NCBI GenBank assembly: GCA_938008535.1
Contig: CALLKF010000114.1
Location: 1 to 64,000 of the forward strand
Length of the DNA: 64,000 nucleotides
From: an uncultured Saprospirales bacterium
GTDB lineage: Bacteria > Bacteroidota > Bacteroidia > Chitinophagales > JADIYW01
Direction: 5' to 3'
Shown: piece by piece, positions 53,156 to 61,965 of the stretch
Numbering within the stretch: the stretch's first letter is position 1
Layout of the letters: the number at the start of each line of letters is the position of its first letter
Made by a program: the position numbers and the translations under genes
Notes under the pieces: model-generated
The model's database searches: none
What the model saw: only the letters and a program-made list of their open reading frames with translations
Told to the model about the DNA's origin: nothing

Positions 53156-54655
53156 TTAATCAACGTCCCAAAATCTTTTATCTGTAACTCTTCTGTTAGC
53201 AGGTGTATTTGGATTTAAACTTGTTTCTTGCGTAGGATATATGAATGAAGTTGGATATTTATCTGCACCTAATGTTGTATTAATTGGTGAAGTATAAATA
53301 CCTGTCGCAGCATCTGTAAATATATGATGTCCTGCTCTATCAAAACGCAATGTTTCTAACCAACCTTCTGCCATTTGCAAACCGTTCATTGAAATCCATT
53401 TTTGTATACCAAGAATATCTAACTGTTCATCAGTAGTTTTTCCTGAAAAAGCTAATGAAGTTAAATAGTCTGTAACTGGTGTTCCAGTAACACTGTAATA
53501 TTCGCATGAAAGCGTTACTGCTTCTTCAAATAGCGCAGTCGCTTGAGCGTCAAATCCACCTATTCTAGTTAAAACCTCAGCTTGTAAAAATTTGCTTTCC
53601 CATGAACTAATAATAAACACTGGTACATTTGCTCCAAAAGTAAGTGTACTCGGTTTACAGAAACGTGTATTAAGTCCACCAGAAGGGTACAATGTAGTAT
53701 TGTCATTAATATCTCCAGAATTAACTCCTTCATTACCACCAAGACCAGTACCACTTGTATAAATTTTATTTTTTCTAGGATCTGATAAATTAACTAAAGC
53801 TTGAACGCTAGAGTTTGCAGCCACATAATACATACCAGTAGCAGTTCTTGAAACAAAACGTGCATATAAAGGATTTGTATTACTACTAGAACCAAAATAT
53901 TGTAATTTGCATTCATCACTACTTGAGCTAATAAACACACTACCTGGTGCATCCATTAATGCTTTAGCATCTGCATATTTACCTTGACGAACAAGAACTT
54001 TTAATTTTAACGTATTAGCAAATATCTTCCATTTCGCTAAATTTCCTGCATATACTAAATCGTTAGATGTAGGTACTAAATACTCAACACCTGTTTTTGG
54101 ATTGATTGCACCTTCTTGATTAATTTGGTCAACACCTTCATCAATTAAATCAATTAAAGCTGCATATACATCTTCCGGTTTATCGAATTTAGGAGTTAGA
54201 ATACCTTCAGCTCCTTTTAATGCTTCACTAAAAGGTGCATCACCGTGTAAATCCACTATCATTTGATAAAGATAGGCAGACATTACTTTACCAATACCAG
54301 CATAAACAACTTCATCTTTTTTGTTCATTGCATCTATGTCAGCTAAAGTACGTGCATACGCTCTTGTCCAAGCAGTTTCAACGTCAGCAGTGTTCATGTT
54401 GTAATATTCTAAATTTGCAGTAGATACACCATAACCACCTGTCCAATATTGAGCCCACATTGAACCCACATAATTCCAAGTATTGCCCACTGTTAGTCCT
54501 AATTCTACTTGAGCTGCTGGCAAAATTAAATTAGAAGTAGCATCAAGTGGATTATTTGGATCAACATTTACATCAAGTACTTTTTTACAAGATGTATTTG
54601 TAATTATTGCCATCAGAGTAACAATTACAAATAAATTATATTTTATTTTTTTCAT
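53156..54655 (-). CDS. SusD/RagB-like nutrient-binding lipoprotein
   Basis: 499 residues with lipobox TNTSC (Cys23). The SusD pattern is visible: VDPNNPLDATSNLILPAAQV, WAQYWTGGYGVSTANLEYYN, the helical TPR region, and the C-terminal QKWISMNGLQMAEGWLETLR. SusD-like proteins cap SusC channels and bind the substrate. This is the divergent SusD/RagB-2 type, which tends to lack strong homology to starch SusD. The substrate is unknown, and no glycoside hydrolase or peptidase lies beside it. Confidence 0.88.
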   Translation of the reverse strand: MKKIKYNLFVIVTLMAIITNTSCKKVLDVNVDPNNPLDATSNLILPAAQVELGLTVGNTWNYVGSMWAQYWTGGYGVSTANLEYYNMNTADVETAWTRAYARTLADIDAMNKKDEVVYAGIGKVMSAYLYQMIVDLHGDAPFSEALKGAEGILTPKFDKPEDVYAALIDLIDEGVDQINQEGAINPKTGVEYLVPTSNDLVYAGNLAKWKIFANTLKLKVLVRQGKYADAKALMDAPGSVFISSSSDECKLQYFGSSSNTNPLYARFVSRTATGMYYVAANSSVQALVNLSDPRKNKIYTSGTGLGGNEGVNSGDINDNTTLYPSGGLNTRFCKPSTLTFGANVPVFIISSWESKFLQAEVLTRIGGFDAQATALFEEAVTLSCEYYSVTGTPVTDYLTSLAFSGKTTDEQLDILGIQKWISMNGLQMAEGWLETLRFDRAGHHIFTDAATGIYTSPINTTLGADKYPTSFIYPTQETSLNPNTPANRRVTDKRFWDVD

Positions 54656-54673
54656 AATATTAAAATATTTTAA

Positions 54674-57600
54674 TTAAAATTTAATTTTTAAATCAAAACC
54701 AACACTTCTTGTTTGAGGTGTAGAACTGAACTCTAAACCTTGAACGTCACCTGCTCCACCAAATGAATTTGATTCTGGGTCAGCAAATACATTTTCTTTA
54801 GGCAACCAAAACTTAAGATTATTTGCTATTAAAGACAAAGTAATTGCAGATAATGGTGTGTTTTTAAAGAATTTTTTACTGAATGTATAAGCAAGACTAA
54901 CTTCTCTTAATTTGATATAACTTGCATCAATTAAATTTTGTGATTCTGGAAGACTACCAACAATGTTATACAAATTAGTAACAGGTGTTGTATTTTCTAC
55001 ATAACGCGGTGTTCCTATACCACCATTTGCATCTTGTACACTTGTTGGTACTATGTATGGTTCTCTGTTGTTTAATAAAGAACTTAAAGAAGTACCGTTA
55101 AAATCAGTTGCTGCTTTAGTTCCAGAATAGAATGTACCACCTTCTTTAATATCAAACTGAATACCAAAAGATAAACCATTCCATGATAATGTTGATCCCA
55201 ATCCAATAGTATATTTAGGTATATAAGAACCAAAATAAGAGTAATCTGTTGATTCAATTGGAACGCCTAAGTTGTTAACAACAATATTACCATTAGGGTC
55301 TCTCACATAATCTGTCGCTTTAAAAGTACCGAAAGGTAATCCCTCTTTAGCAACTATTTGAACACCACCAGTATTTAAAGCAATTTCGTCTGTTTCATCA
55401 GATACTTTTAATACTTTGTTATTAAGTTTAGAGAATGCCAAATTAATATCCCAATTAATATTTTTAATATTTCTTAAAACGCTCACTCTAGCCAATAACT
55501 CGTGAGAGATATTTCTAATTTTACCAATATTTTTTGCAGTTACTCTGTAGCCAGAAGAAGCTGGTAGAGATACGTCTACTAATAAATCTTTAGATGTTCT
55601 ATGTCTAAATGTATATTCTAAATTAAGGTATTCTTTTAAGAATGTAATATCAGCACCCGCTTCATATTCAATTGTAATCTCCGGTTTTAAATTAGGATTT
55701 CCAATTCTGTTATCTAAAGTAAAACCACTCACATTTGAACCATTTAATCCAATTACAGGGAATACAACTTGTAAATTACCATCAGAATAATCATCAAAAA
55801 CAGGGTTTGCATTGTAAACAGTATTTAATCTGTAAGCTAATGCATCTTTTCCTTGTGTACCAGCGTTAAATCTAAGTTTCATGTAGTTAAACCATTCAGA
55901 TTTCTTTTTGAATGCTTCTGTAACTACAAAAGACAATCCACCTGCTTGATAATAATAACCTCTTTTACCTTCTGGTAATGTTGAAGACCAGTCATTACTG
56001 ATAGTATAATCAGCGAATAACATATTTTTATAACCAAATGAAATAGTAGAATAAACGCCTAAGATAGCTCTGTTGGTTTTTTCATCTTGATTTAATGCAT
56101 TTCCAGCAGAGTTGCTTAAGTTATAAAATCCTGGTACTACTAATCCACCTTGAGTATAACCTAAAACTCTATCTGAACTATTACCTGTATATCTAAATCC
56201 AGCTGTAACACCAATGTTAAAGTTTTTAACAACCTCTTTATCAAATGCAGCAATTAAATCTAAGTTTAATTGATTTCTTTTTTCTACTTCATGAGCATAG
56301 CTACCAGGATCAGATGCACCTTGTCCACTTTTAGGAACATAGCTATATTTTGGATTTTGTAAATCAATTTGGCTTAATGTAAAGTTATTACCAATTCTGC
56401 TGGTTAATTTAATATATTCAACAGGTTTGAATTCTAACTCAACTGAAGCTAATAAATTATCTGTTTTGTTGTTATTGTTAATGTTATTCATCAAATAATA
56501 TGGATTGGCAGTATAACCACCATAATATCCGATAAAATTGTGATAATCACTATTGTAATCTCTTAATTCATTTAATGGAATGTTTGTAGCTTGTTGCAAC
56601 AATGCTTGATAAGGACCACCAAAGTTTCCAGAGCTAGCTCCTAATAAAGCACGTTGATTTACTTTAGAGTATTGTACTTTAAAAGTACTTGAAAATTTCT
56701 CGTTAAATTTAGCAGATGCACTAGCAGTTAAAGAGTTTCTTTTGTAAAAAGTATTTTGAAAAATTCCTTTATTGTCTACATTACCATAAGAAAAATAGTA
56801 AGTAAATTTATCTGTACCACCTTCAACAGATAAACCAGAATTGTATGTTATGCCTAAATCTAATGCATCTTTTAATTGATTTTTTACTGCAGAATATGGT
56901 CTGATTAATTGTGAAGTAACTCCACTTGGTAATGTAATTGCAGGTGTCCATGGACGAACAACGCCATCGAAAGCAGGACCCCAAGAGAAGTTTTCAATTG
57001 GATCTGGCGTATTGTCATATCCTTGTCCAAATTTATCTTGTCTTTTAATTTGCAAGTAAGCCATTTGGAATGAAACACCTGAATTGATAGAAACACTAAA
57101 TTTTTTATCTGCTTTATCAAATCCTTTTCCACTTTTAGTCGTAATCATAACAACACCATTTGTACCACGAGAACCATACTGAGCAACTGCTGCAGGACCT
57201 CTTAATACGGTAATAGATTCAACATCATCTGGATTGTAGTCATTACCTCTATTACCAAAGTCGATGTAGTTTGCGCTTGTGTTTAATCTACCGTTATTAA
57301 CTTCATTATTAACTGGCACACCGTCAATCACGATTAAAGCGTTATTTCCACCTAAAAATGAAGTTTCACCACCAAGTACAATTCGCTTTGTAGATCCAGG
57401 CGCACCTGAAGCACTTGTAACACGAACTCCTGGTGTTTTGCTTTGAATAGCACTAAATACATCTGTTGAACCTTGAGCTAAATCTTCACTTTTGATTGTA
57501 TTTACTTGGAAGTTAAGACTTCTTTTCTCTCTTTTGATAGCACCAGCTGTTACTACAACTTCTTCTAGTGCTTTTCCTTCAGCAGTCATAGCTGCATCAA

Positions 57601-57868
57601 TTTTTAATGCAGTAATAGATTTTTCTAAATTGGTATACCCAATATATGAGAAAACTAAAGTAGTTACATCCTTTGGCAATTCTAATGAGTACTTACCGTC
57701 AATGTCGGTAACAGTACCTATCGTGGTTCCTTTTCCTGTAACGTTTACACCTATAAGTGCTTCGCCCGTCGCGGCATCTTTTATCGTACCACTAAGTGAC
57801 CGATTCTGCGCATATACTTGTGCTGTTAATATCAGCCCAAATAACCATAAAAATAACGTTCTTTTCAT
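54674..57868 (-). CDS. SusC/RagA-family TonB-linked outer-membrane transporter
   Basis: 1064 residues, signal peptide about 1-20. The N-terminal CarboxypepD_reg-like domain is at 22-105 (LSGTIKDAATGEALIGVNVT), then a TonB-box-like ALEEVVVTAGA and the plug domain (about 115-245) with the SusC signature ALIVIDGVPVNNEV, VESITVLRGPAAVAQYGSRG and GVVMITTKSGK. The rest is a 22-strand barrel, closing with RSVGFDLKIKF. It imports an unknown nutrient across the outer membrane, with TonB energy, together with the SusD-like partner. First gene in the operon; the 186 bp upstream carry AT-rich TTAAGATTTTTTAAGATT runs. Confidence 0.95.
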   Translation of the reverse strand: MKRTLFLWLFGLILTAQVYAQNRSLSGTIKDAATGEALIGVNVTGKGTTIGTVTDIDGKYSLELPKDVTTLVFSYIGYTNLEKSITALKIDAAMTAEGKALEEVVVTAGAIKREKRSLNFQVNTIKSEDLAQGSTDVFSAIQSKTPGVRVTSASGAPGSTKRIVLGGETSFLGGNNALIVIDGVPVNNEVNNGRLNTSANYIDFGNRGNDYNPDDVESITVLRGPAAVAQYGSRGTNGVVMITTKSGKGFDKADKKFSVSINSGVSFQMAYLQIKRQDKFGQGYDNTPDPIENFSWGPAFDGVVRPWTPAITLPSGVTSQLIRPYSAVKNQLKDALDLGITYNSGLSVEGGTDKFTYYFSYGNVDNKGIFQNTFYKRNSLTASASAKFNEKFSSTFKVQYSKVNQRALLGASSGNFGGPYQALLQQATNIPLNELRDYNSDYHNFIGYYGGYTANPYYLMNNINNNNKTDNLLASVELEFKPVEYIKLTSRIGNNFTLSQIDLQNPKYSYVPKSGQGASDPGSYAHEVEKRNQLNLDLIAAFDKEVVKNFNIGVTAGFRYTGNSSDRVLGYTQGGLVVPGFYNLSNSAGNALNQDEKTNRAILGVYSTISFGYKNMLFADYTISNDWSSTLPEGKRGYYYQAGGLSFVVTEAFKKKSEWFNYMKLRFNAGTQGKDALAYRLNTVYNANPVFDDYSDGNLQVVFPVIGLNGSNVSGFTLDNRIGNPNLKPEITIEYEAGADITFLKEYLNLEYTFRHRTSKDLLVDVSLPASSGYRVTAKNIGKIRNISHELLARVSVLRNIKNINWDINLAFSKLNNKVLKVSDETDEIALNTGGVQIVAKEGLPFGTFKATDYVRDPNGNIVVNNLGVPIESTDYSYFGSYIPKYTIGLGSTLSWNGLSFGIQFDIKEGGTFYSGTKAATDFNGTSLSSLLNNREPYIVPTSVQDANGGIGTPRYVENTTPVTNLYNIVGSLPESQNLIDASYIKLREVSLAYTFSKKFFKNTPLSAITLSLIANNLKFWLPKENVFADPESNSFGGAGDVQGLEFSSTPQTRSVGFDLKIKF

Positions 57869-58054
57869 AAAGACTAACTGGTTTTGTTAATAATTCTTAA
57901 TAAGATTAAATGAATGTTAAAGTGCAATATTACTATATTTTTTTAAGAAACAAACATTTTTCTTAAGATTTTTTAAGATTTTTCTGGTCTTAACATTTTT
58001 ATAAAATCTTATAAAATCAAATTATATAATCATTGTAACAAGCAGCATCCTTGT

Positions 58055-59179
58055 TTAATAGGTAATTACTTGCTCTTCGATGCTTGCAGGAATTTCTCTA
58101 AATTCGTATTGTTGATTGCGCAATCTCGGTTCGAAACCTGCTGCTTTTATAGCATCTTGAATGCTTTTTGATGTAAAACGATGTGGTGCGCCAGCCGCAG
58201 AAACGACATTTTCTTCTATCATTATAGAACCAAAATCGTTTGCGCCAGCACGCAAGCATAATTGCGCTATATTTTTACCGACTGTAAGCCAAGATGCTTG
58301 TATATTTTTGATATTTGGCAACATTATACGGCTTATAGCCAACATACGTATATATTCGTCACCAGTGACTTCGTTTCTGATATTTCTCATTTTTTTCAAA
58401 AGCGTGCCTTCGTCTTGGTATGGCCATGGAATAAATGCCAAAAACCCTTTCGCATCTACTGGTTTCTCGCTTTGCACTTGTCGAATCCATACCAAATGTT
58501 CCATGCGCTCGTAAATAGTTTCAATATGACCAAACATCATCGTTGCAGATGTTGTAATATGTAATTGATGTGCAGCACGCATGACGTTCAACCATTCTTC
58601 GCCACTGCATTTTCCTTTTGCTAACAAACGACGAACTCTATCGTTCAATATTTCAGCACCTGCACCAGGTAAGGAATCTAAACCTGCTTTTTTTAATGCT
58701 GTTAATGCTTCAGAATGCGTAATTCCTTCTAACTTGCAGATATGCGCAATTTCTGGTGGTCCAAGTGCATGTAATTTTATTTCTGGATAGATTTTTTTTA
58801 TCGCAGCAAATGTATCGCAATAGAATTTTAATCCTAATTCTGGATGATGACCACCTTGTAATAACAATTGGTCACCACCATATTTAATCGTTTCTTCAAT
58901 TTTTACTTTATAGGTGTCAATATCAGTTATATAAGATTCAATATGGCCTGGTTTTCTATAAAAATTACAAAATTTGCAATTCGCTACGCAAACATTCGTG
59001 GTATTTACATTTCTGTCAATTTGCCAAGTAACGATATTATCTGGTTTCTGAATCATGCGCAACTGATGCGCGATTGTCATCAATTCTGGTGTTGGTGCCT
59101 GTTCAAACAAAAAAACACCTTCTTCTTTGGAAAGAAATTCAAAATTGAGTGCTTTTTTATAAATTTCTGAAAGATTCAT
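58055..59179 (-). CDS. mqnC: Dehypoxanthine futalosine cyclase (radical SAM)
   Basis: 374 residues. The radical-SAM cluster is CVANCKFC (CxxxCxxC, about 63-70), preceded by WQIDRNVNTTNV; LLLQGGHHPELGLKFY, LHALGPPEIAHI and SLPGAGAEIL with DRVRRLLAKGKC are MqnC signatures, as is FIPWPYQDEGT. It cyclises dehypoxanthine futalosine in the futalosine route to menaquinone. MqnE shares the fold, but the conserved phrases fit MqnC better. The other mqn genes are not in this window. Confidence 0.9.
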   Translation of the reverse strand: MNLSEIYKKALNFEFLSKEEGVFLFEQAPTPELMTIAHQLRMIQKPDNIVTWQIDRNVNTTNVCVANCKFCNFYRKPGHIESYITDIDTYKVKIEETIKYGGDQLLLQGGHHPELGLKFYCDTFAAIKKIYPEIKLHALGPPEIAHICKLEGITHSEALTALKKAGLDSLPGAGAEILNDRVRRLLAKGKCSGEEWLNVMRAAHQLHITTSATMMFGHIETIYERMEHLVWIRQVQSEKPVDAKGFLAFIPWPYQDEGTLLKKMRNIRNEVTGDEYIRMLAISRIMLPNIKNIQASWLTVGKNIAQLCLRAGANDFGSIMIEENVVSAAGAPHRFTSKSIQDAIKAAGFEPRLRNQQYEFREIPASIEEQVITY

Positions 59180-59197
59180 CTAATTCTATAACAACAG

Positions 59198-59230
59198 CAA
59201 AGGTAATATGTTGTTTACGCAAAATGGCAA
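59198..59230 (-). promoter_or_regulatory. mqnC promoter
   Basis: Minus-strand TTG (59228-59230), 22-base spacer, TACCTTTG (59198-59205), 18 bases before the ATG. Confidence 0.75.
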
Positions 59231-59287
59231 AGTAAGTAAAGAAAAATAATTTTTAACTGTTTCATCGTTAATTGTAAATCGACGTTG

Positions 59288-59295
59288 TATTTTCG
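59288..59295 (+). promoter_or_regulatory. -7 element of the M16 pair
   Basis: TATTTTCG (variant of TAnnTTTG) ends four bases before the ATG at 59300 and covers the alternative TTG start at 59285, which is therefore rejected. Confidence 0.5.
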
Positions 59296-59299
59296 CAGC

Positions 59300-60541
59300 A
59301 TGATAAATTTTTCTAAAGAAGTTTTACCAAATGGATTAACCTTTATTCATCATCACGATGAAACTACACCTTTTGTAGTGGTGAATACATTATACAATGT
59401 TGGTTCAAAAGATGAAGATGAAAAACGAACTGGTTTTGCGCATTTATTTGAGCATTTAATGTTTTCTGGCAGCAAACATTTTCCAGATTTTGACAAACCT
59501 TTGCAAGAAGCAAGTGGCGAAAACAATGCATTTACCAATAATGATTATACCAATTATTATGATGTTGTACCTGTGATTAATATAGAAATTCCATTGGCAC
59601 TGGAAGCAGATAGAATGACACATTTGAATATCAACAAAAAATCGTTGAACGTACAACGCAAAGTGGTGTGCGAAGAATTTAAAGAAAACTATATCAACTT
59701 GCCTTATGGTAATGCATGGCATTTGTTGCGCGAAATGACGTATGAAAAACATCCATACAAATGGCCTACAATTGGTAAAGAATTGAAACATGTTGAAGAT
59801 GCAACTTTGGAAGATGTGCAATGTTTTTACGATAAATATTACCAGCCATCGAATGCTATTTTAGTGGTTGCCGGAAATGTTTCCAAAGAAAATGCAAGCA
59901 GATTGGTAACTACTTACTTTGGAAATATTGAACCGAAAAAAGTAGAACATAAAACGTTTGATGAGCCAATACAAACTGCAGCAAAAACTAAAACCGTGTA
60001 TGAAGATGTACCGTTGAATATGATTTATATTGCCTTTAAAATGTGCGACCGACTGCATCCTGATTATTATATTGCAGATTTGATATCAGATATTATGTCG
60101 ACTGGAAATTCATCGCGACTAACACAGCGATTGGTAAAAAAAGAAAAAGCTTTTGTAAGTATCGAGGCATATATTACAGCGAGCAATGATATTGGTTTAT
60201 TTTGTGTTGAAGGAAAAATTGCGGATGGCTATGATATTGAAAAAGCAACTGATTTAATTTGGCAAGAATTAACCTTATTGCATATCGAGAAAATTACGGA
60301 TGTAGAGCTTTTAAAATGCAAAAATAAAATGCTGACTACTACCAAATTTGCCGAATCAAATTTGCTGAGTACCGCAATAAGTTTGGCTTATTATGAGGTT
60401 TTAGGCAACGCAAATTTAATTAATGAAGAAGAAGAAAAATATGTTTCCATCGTTACCGATGATGTGCAGCGATATGCAAAAGAAATCTTTGTAAAAGAAA
60501 AAAGTAATACACTGTTTTATTTGAAAAAGAGTGCAACGTAA
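59300..60541 (+). CDS. M16 zinc peptidase, catalytic subunit
   Basis: 413 residues. The inverted zinc motif HLFEH (in GFAHLFEHLMFSG) gives two His ligands and the catalytic Glu; the third ligand Glu is in RKVVCEEFKENYINLPYG. It is the active half of a two-gene M16B pair, its partner starting 54 bases downstream. Both lack signal peptides, suggesting cytoplasmic peptide turnover, or an unusual export route. The starting Met at 59300 is set by the promoter position. Confidence 0.9.
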   Translation: MINFSKEVLPNGLTFIHHHDETTPFVVVNTLYNVGSKDEDEKRTGFAHLFEHLMFSGSKHFPDFDKPLQEASGENNAFTNNDYTNYYDVVPVINIEIPLALEADRMTHLNINKKSLNVQRKVVCEEFKENYINLPYGNAWHLLREMTYEKHPYKWPTIGKELKHVEDATLEDVQCFYDKYYQPSNAILVVAGNVSKENASRLVTTYFGNIEPKKVEHKTFDEPIQTAAKTKTVYEDVPLNMIYIAFKMCDRLHPDYYIADLISDIMSTGNSSRLTQRLVKKEKAFVSIEAYITASNDIGLFCVEGKIADGYDIEKATDLIWQELTLLHIEKITDVELLKCKNKMLTTTKFAESNLLSTAISLAYYEVLGNANLINEEEEKYVSIVTDDVQRYAKEIFVKEKSNTLFYLKKSAT

Positions 60542-60595
60542 TTTATACAAATGTTGCAAAAAATTTAAATTTTTAATTCTACTTAATCAACTAAC

Positions 60596-61858
60596 ATGAC
60601 ATTACCAACTATACAACATATCGAACATATTCTATTTCCAAAACCAAGTGTTTTTCATTTTAAAAATGGCATTACTGCTTATGGTTATTCTGGAATTGAA
60701 AATGATATTTTACGCATCGATTTTATTTTTAATGCTGGAAGATGGACTGAAAAAATTCCGTTGCAAGCCGAGTTTACAGCACGATTAATTAAAAGCGGAA
60801 CGTCTCATTTAAATGCGTTTGAAATCGAAGAAAAAATTGATACGTTTGGCAGCACTGTAAAATGTGACGCTGGAAACAATACCGTTACTTTGTCTGTTTA
60901 TTGCATGCATAAATATTTAGATGAAACGCTTGTTGTTGTTATAGATTGTTTGAATAATTGTTGCTATCATCAACACGAAATCGATATTTTCAAATCGCGA
61001 AAAATAGCGAATCTATTGGTGTCGCAAGAAAAAAATGATTACATCGCTGATGTTTTATTTAGAAAATCTTTGTTTGGCGAAACGCATCCGTATGGTTACG
61101 AAACTACCGCAGAAATTATTAATAAAATCACTCAACAAAACTTACTTGATTATTTCAACACCAATTTAATTCCAACAAACTGCACGGTTTTTATTGCTGG
61201 AAAATACGAACAAAACCAACTCGAAATTATTGAAAAACACATTGGCAATTGGAATAAAAAATCGACTGAAATAAATCAAGTTTCAATTCCTGAATTGCCT
61301 GTTTTAAAAGACAATAAAATTTCAATAAAAAAAGAAAAATCAGTACAAGCATCTATCATTATTGGCAACATCAGCATACAACGCAGCCATGAAGATTTTT
61401 CTGGTTTGGTTTTGTTGAATACTATTTTTGGTGGTTATTTTGGCTCACGCTTAATGAGTAATATCCGCGAAGAAAAAGGATTGACTTATGGCATTTATTC
61501 TTCTTTATCTTTACTAAAAAAACATGCTGTTTTTTCTATTCAAACAGATACTAATTTAGAAAATAAAGAACTGTGTTTGCAAGAAATATATTTAGAAATT
61601 GAGCGTTTAAAAAATGAGTTGATTCCAAATGATGAAATCACGATTGCGCGTAATTATTTGCTTGGAAAATATTTACACCGAACAGATGGTGCATTTAATC
61701 AGATGGAATTGTTTAAAACATACTATATTGAAGATGTTAATATTTCTAAATTTGAAGCAGCCGTTGAAACAATCAGACAACAAGATGCGCTATCTTTGCA
61801 ACGTTTAGCGCAAAAATACTTTCTTACTGATAAGATGTTGGAAGTGATTGTTGGATAG
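60596..61858 (+). CDS. M16 peptidase, non-catalytic partner subunit
   Basis: 420 residues. The place of the HxxEH motif holds FTARLIKSGTSHLN, so zinc is not bound. The substrate-positioning Arg/Tyr motif is intact (GGYFGSRLMSNIREEKGLTY), as in heterodimeric M16B peptidases where the inactive chain completes the chamber. Same operon as 59300-60541. The spacing of 54 bases suggests co-transcription rather than coupled translation. Confidence 0.88.
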   Translation: MTLPTIQHIEHILFPKPSVFHFKNGITAYGYSGIENDILRIDFIFNAGRWTEKIPLQAEFTARLIKSGTSHLNAFEIEEKIDTFGSTVKCDAGNNTVTLSVYCMHKYLDETLVVVIDCLNNCCYHQHEIDIFKSRKIANLLVSQEKNDYIADVLFRKSLFGETHPYGYETTAEIINKITQQNLLDYFNTNLIPTNCTVFIAGKYEQNQLEIIEKHIGNWNKKSTEINQVSIPELPVLKDNKISIKKEKSVQASIIIGNISIQRSHEDFSGLVLLNTIFGGYFGSRLMSNIREEKGLTYGIYSSLSLLKKHAVFSIQTDTNLENKELCLQEIYLEIERLKNELIPNDEITIARNYLLGKYLHRTDGAFNQMELFKTYYIEDVNISKFEAAVETIRQQDALSLQRLAQKYFLTDKMLEVIVG

Positions 61859-61859
61859 C

Positions 61860-61965
61860 AATTTGAAAATTTGAAGATTAGTCGATTTGAAAATGAAAAA
61901 AGAATTAACAGAAATAGGAATTATTAAAAATGGAAATTGCAAAAGCATTTTCAAATTTTCAAATT
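61860..61965. repeat. Inverted repeat AATTTGAAAATTTGAA with a 74-base loop
   Basis: A perfect 16-bp repeat: 61860-61875 and 61950-61965. It covers the start of the following gene, so the N-terminal residues of that protein are partly repeat-derived. A single arm of the same string is at 6559-6575, before accB. Confidence 0.7.
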
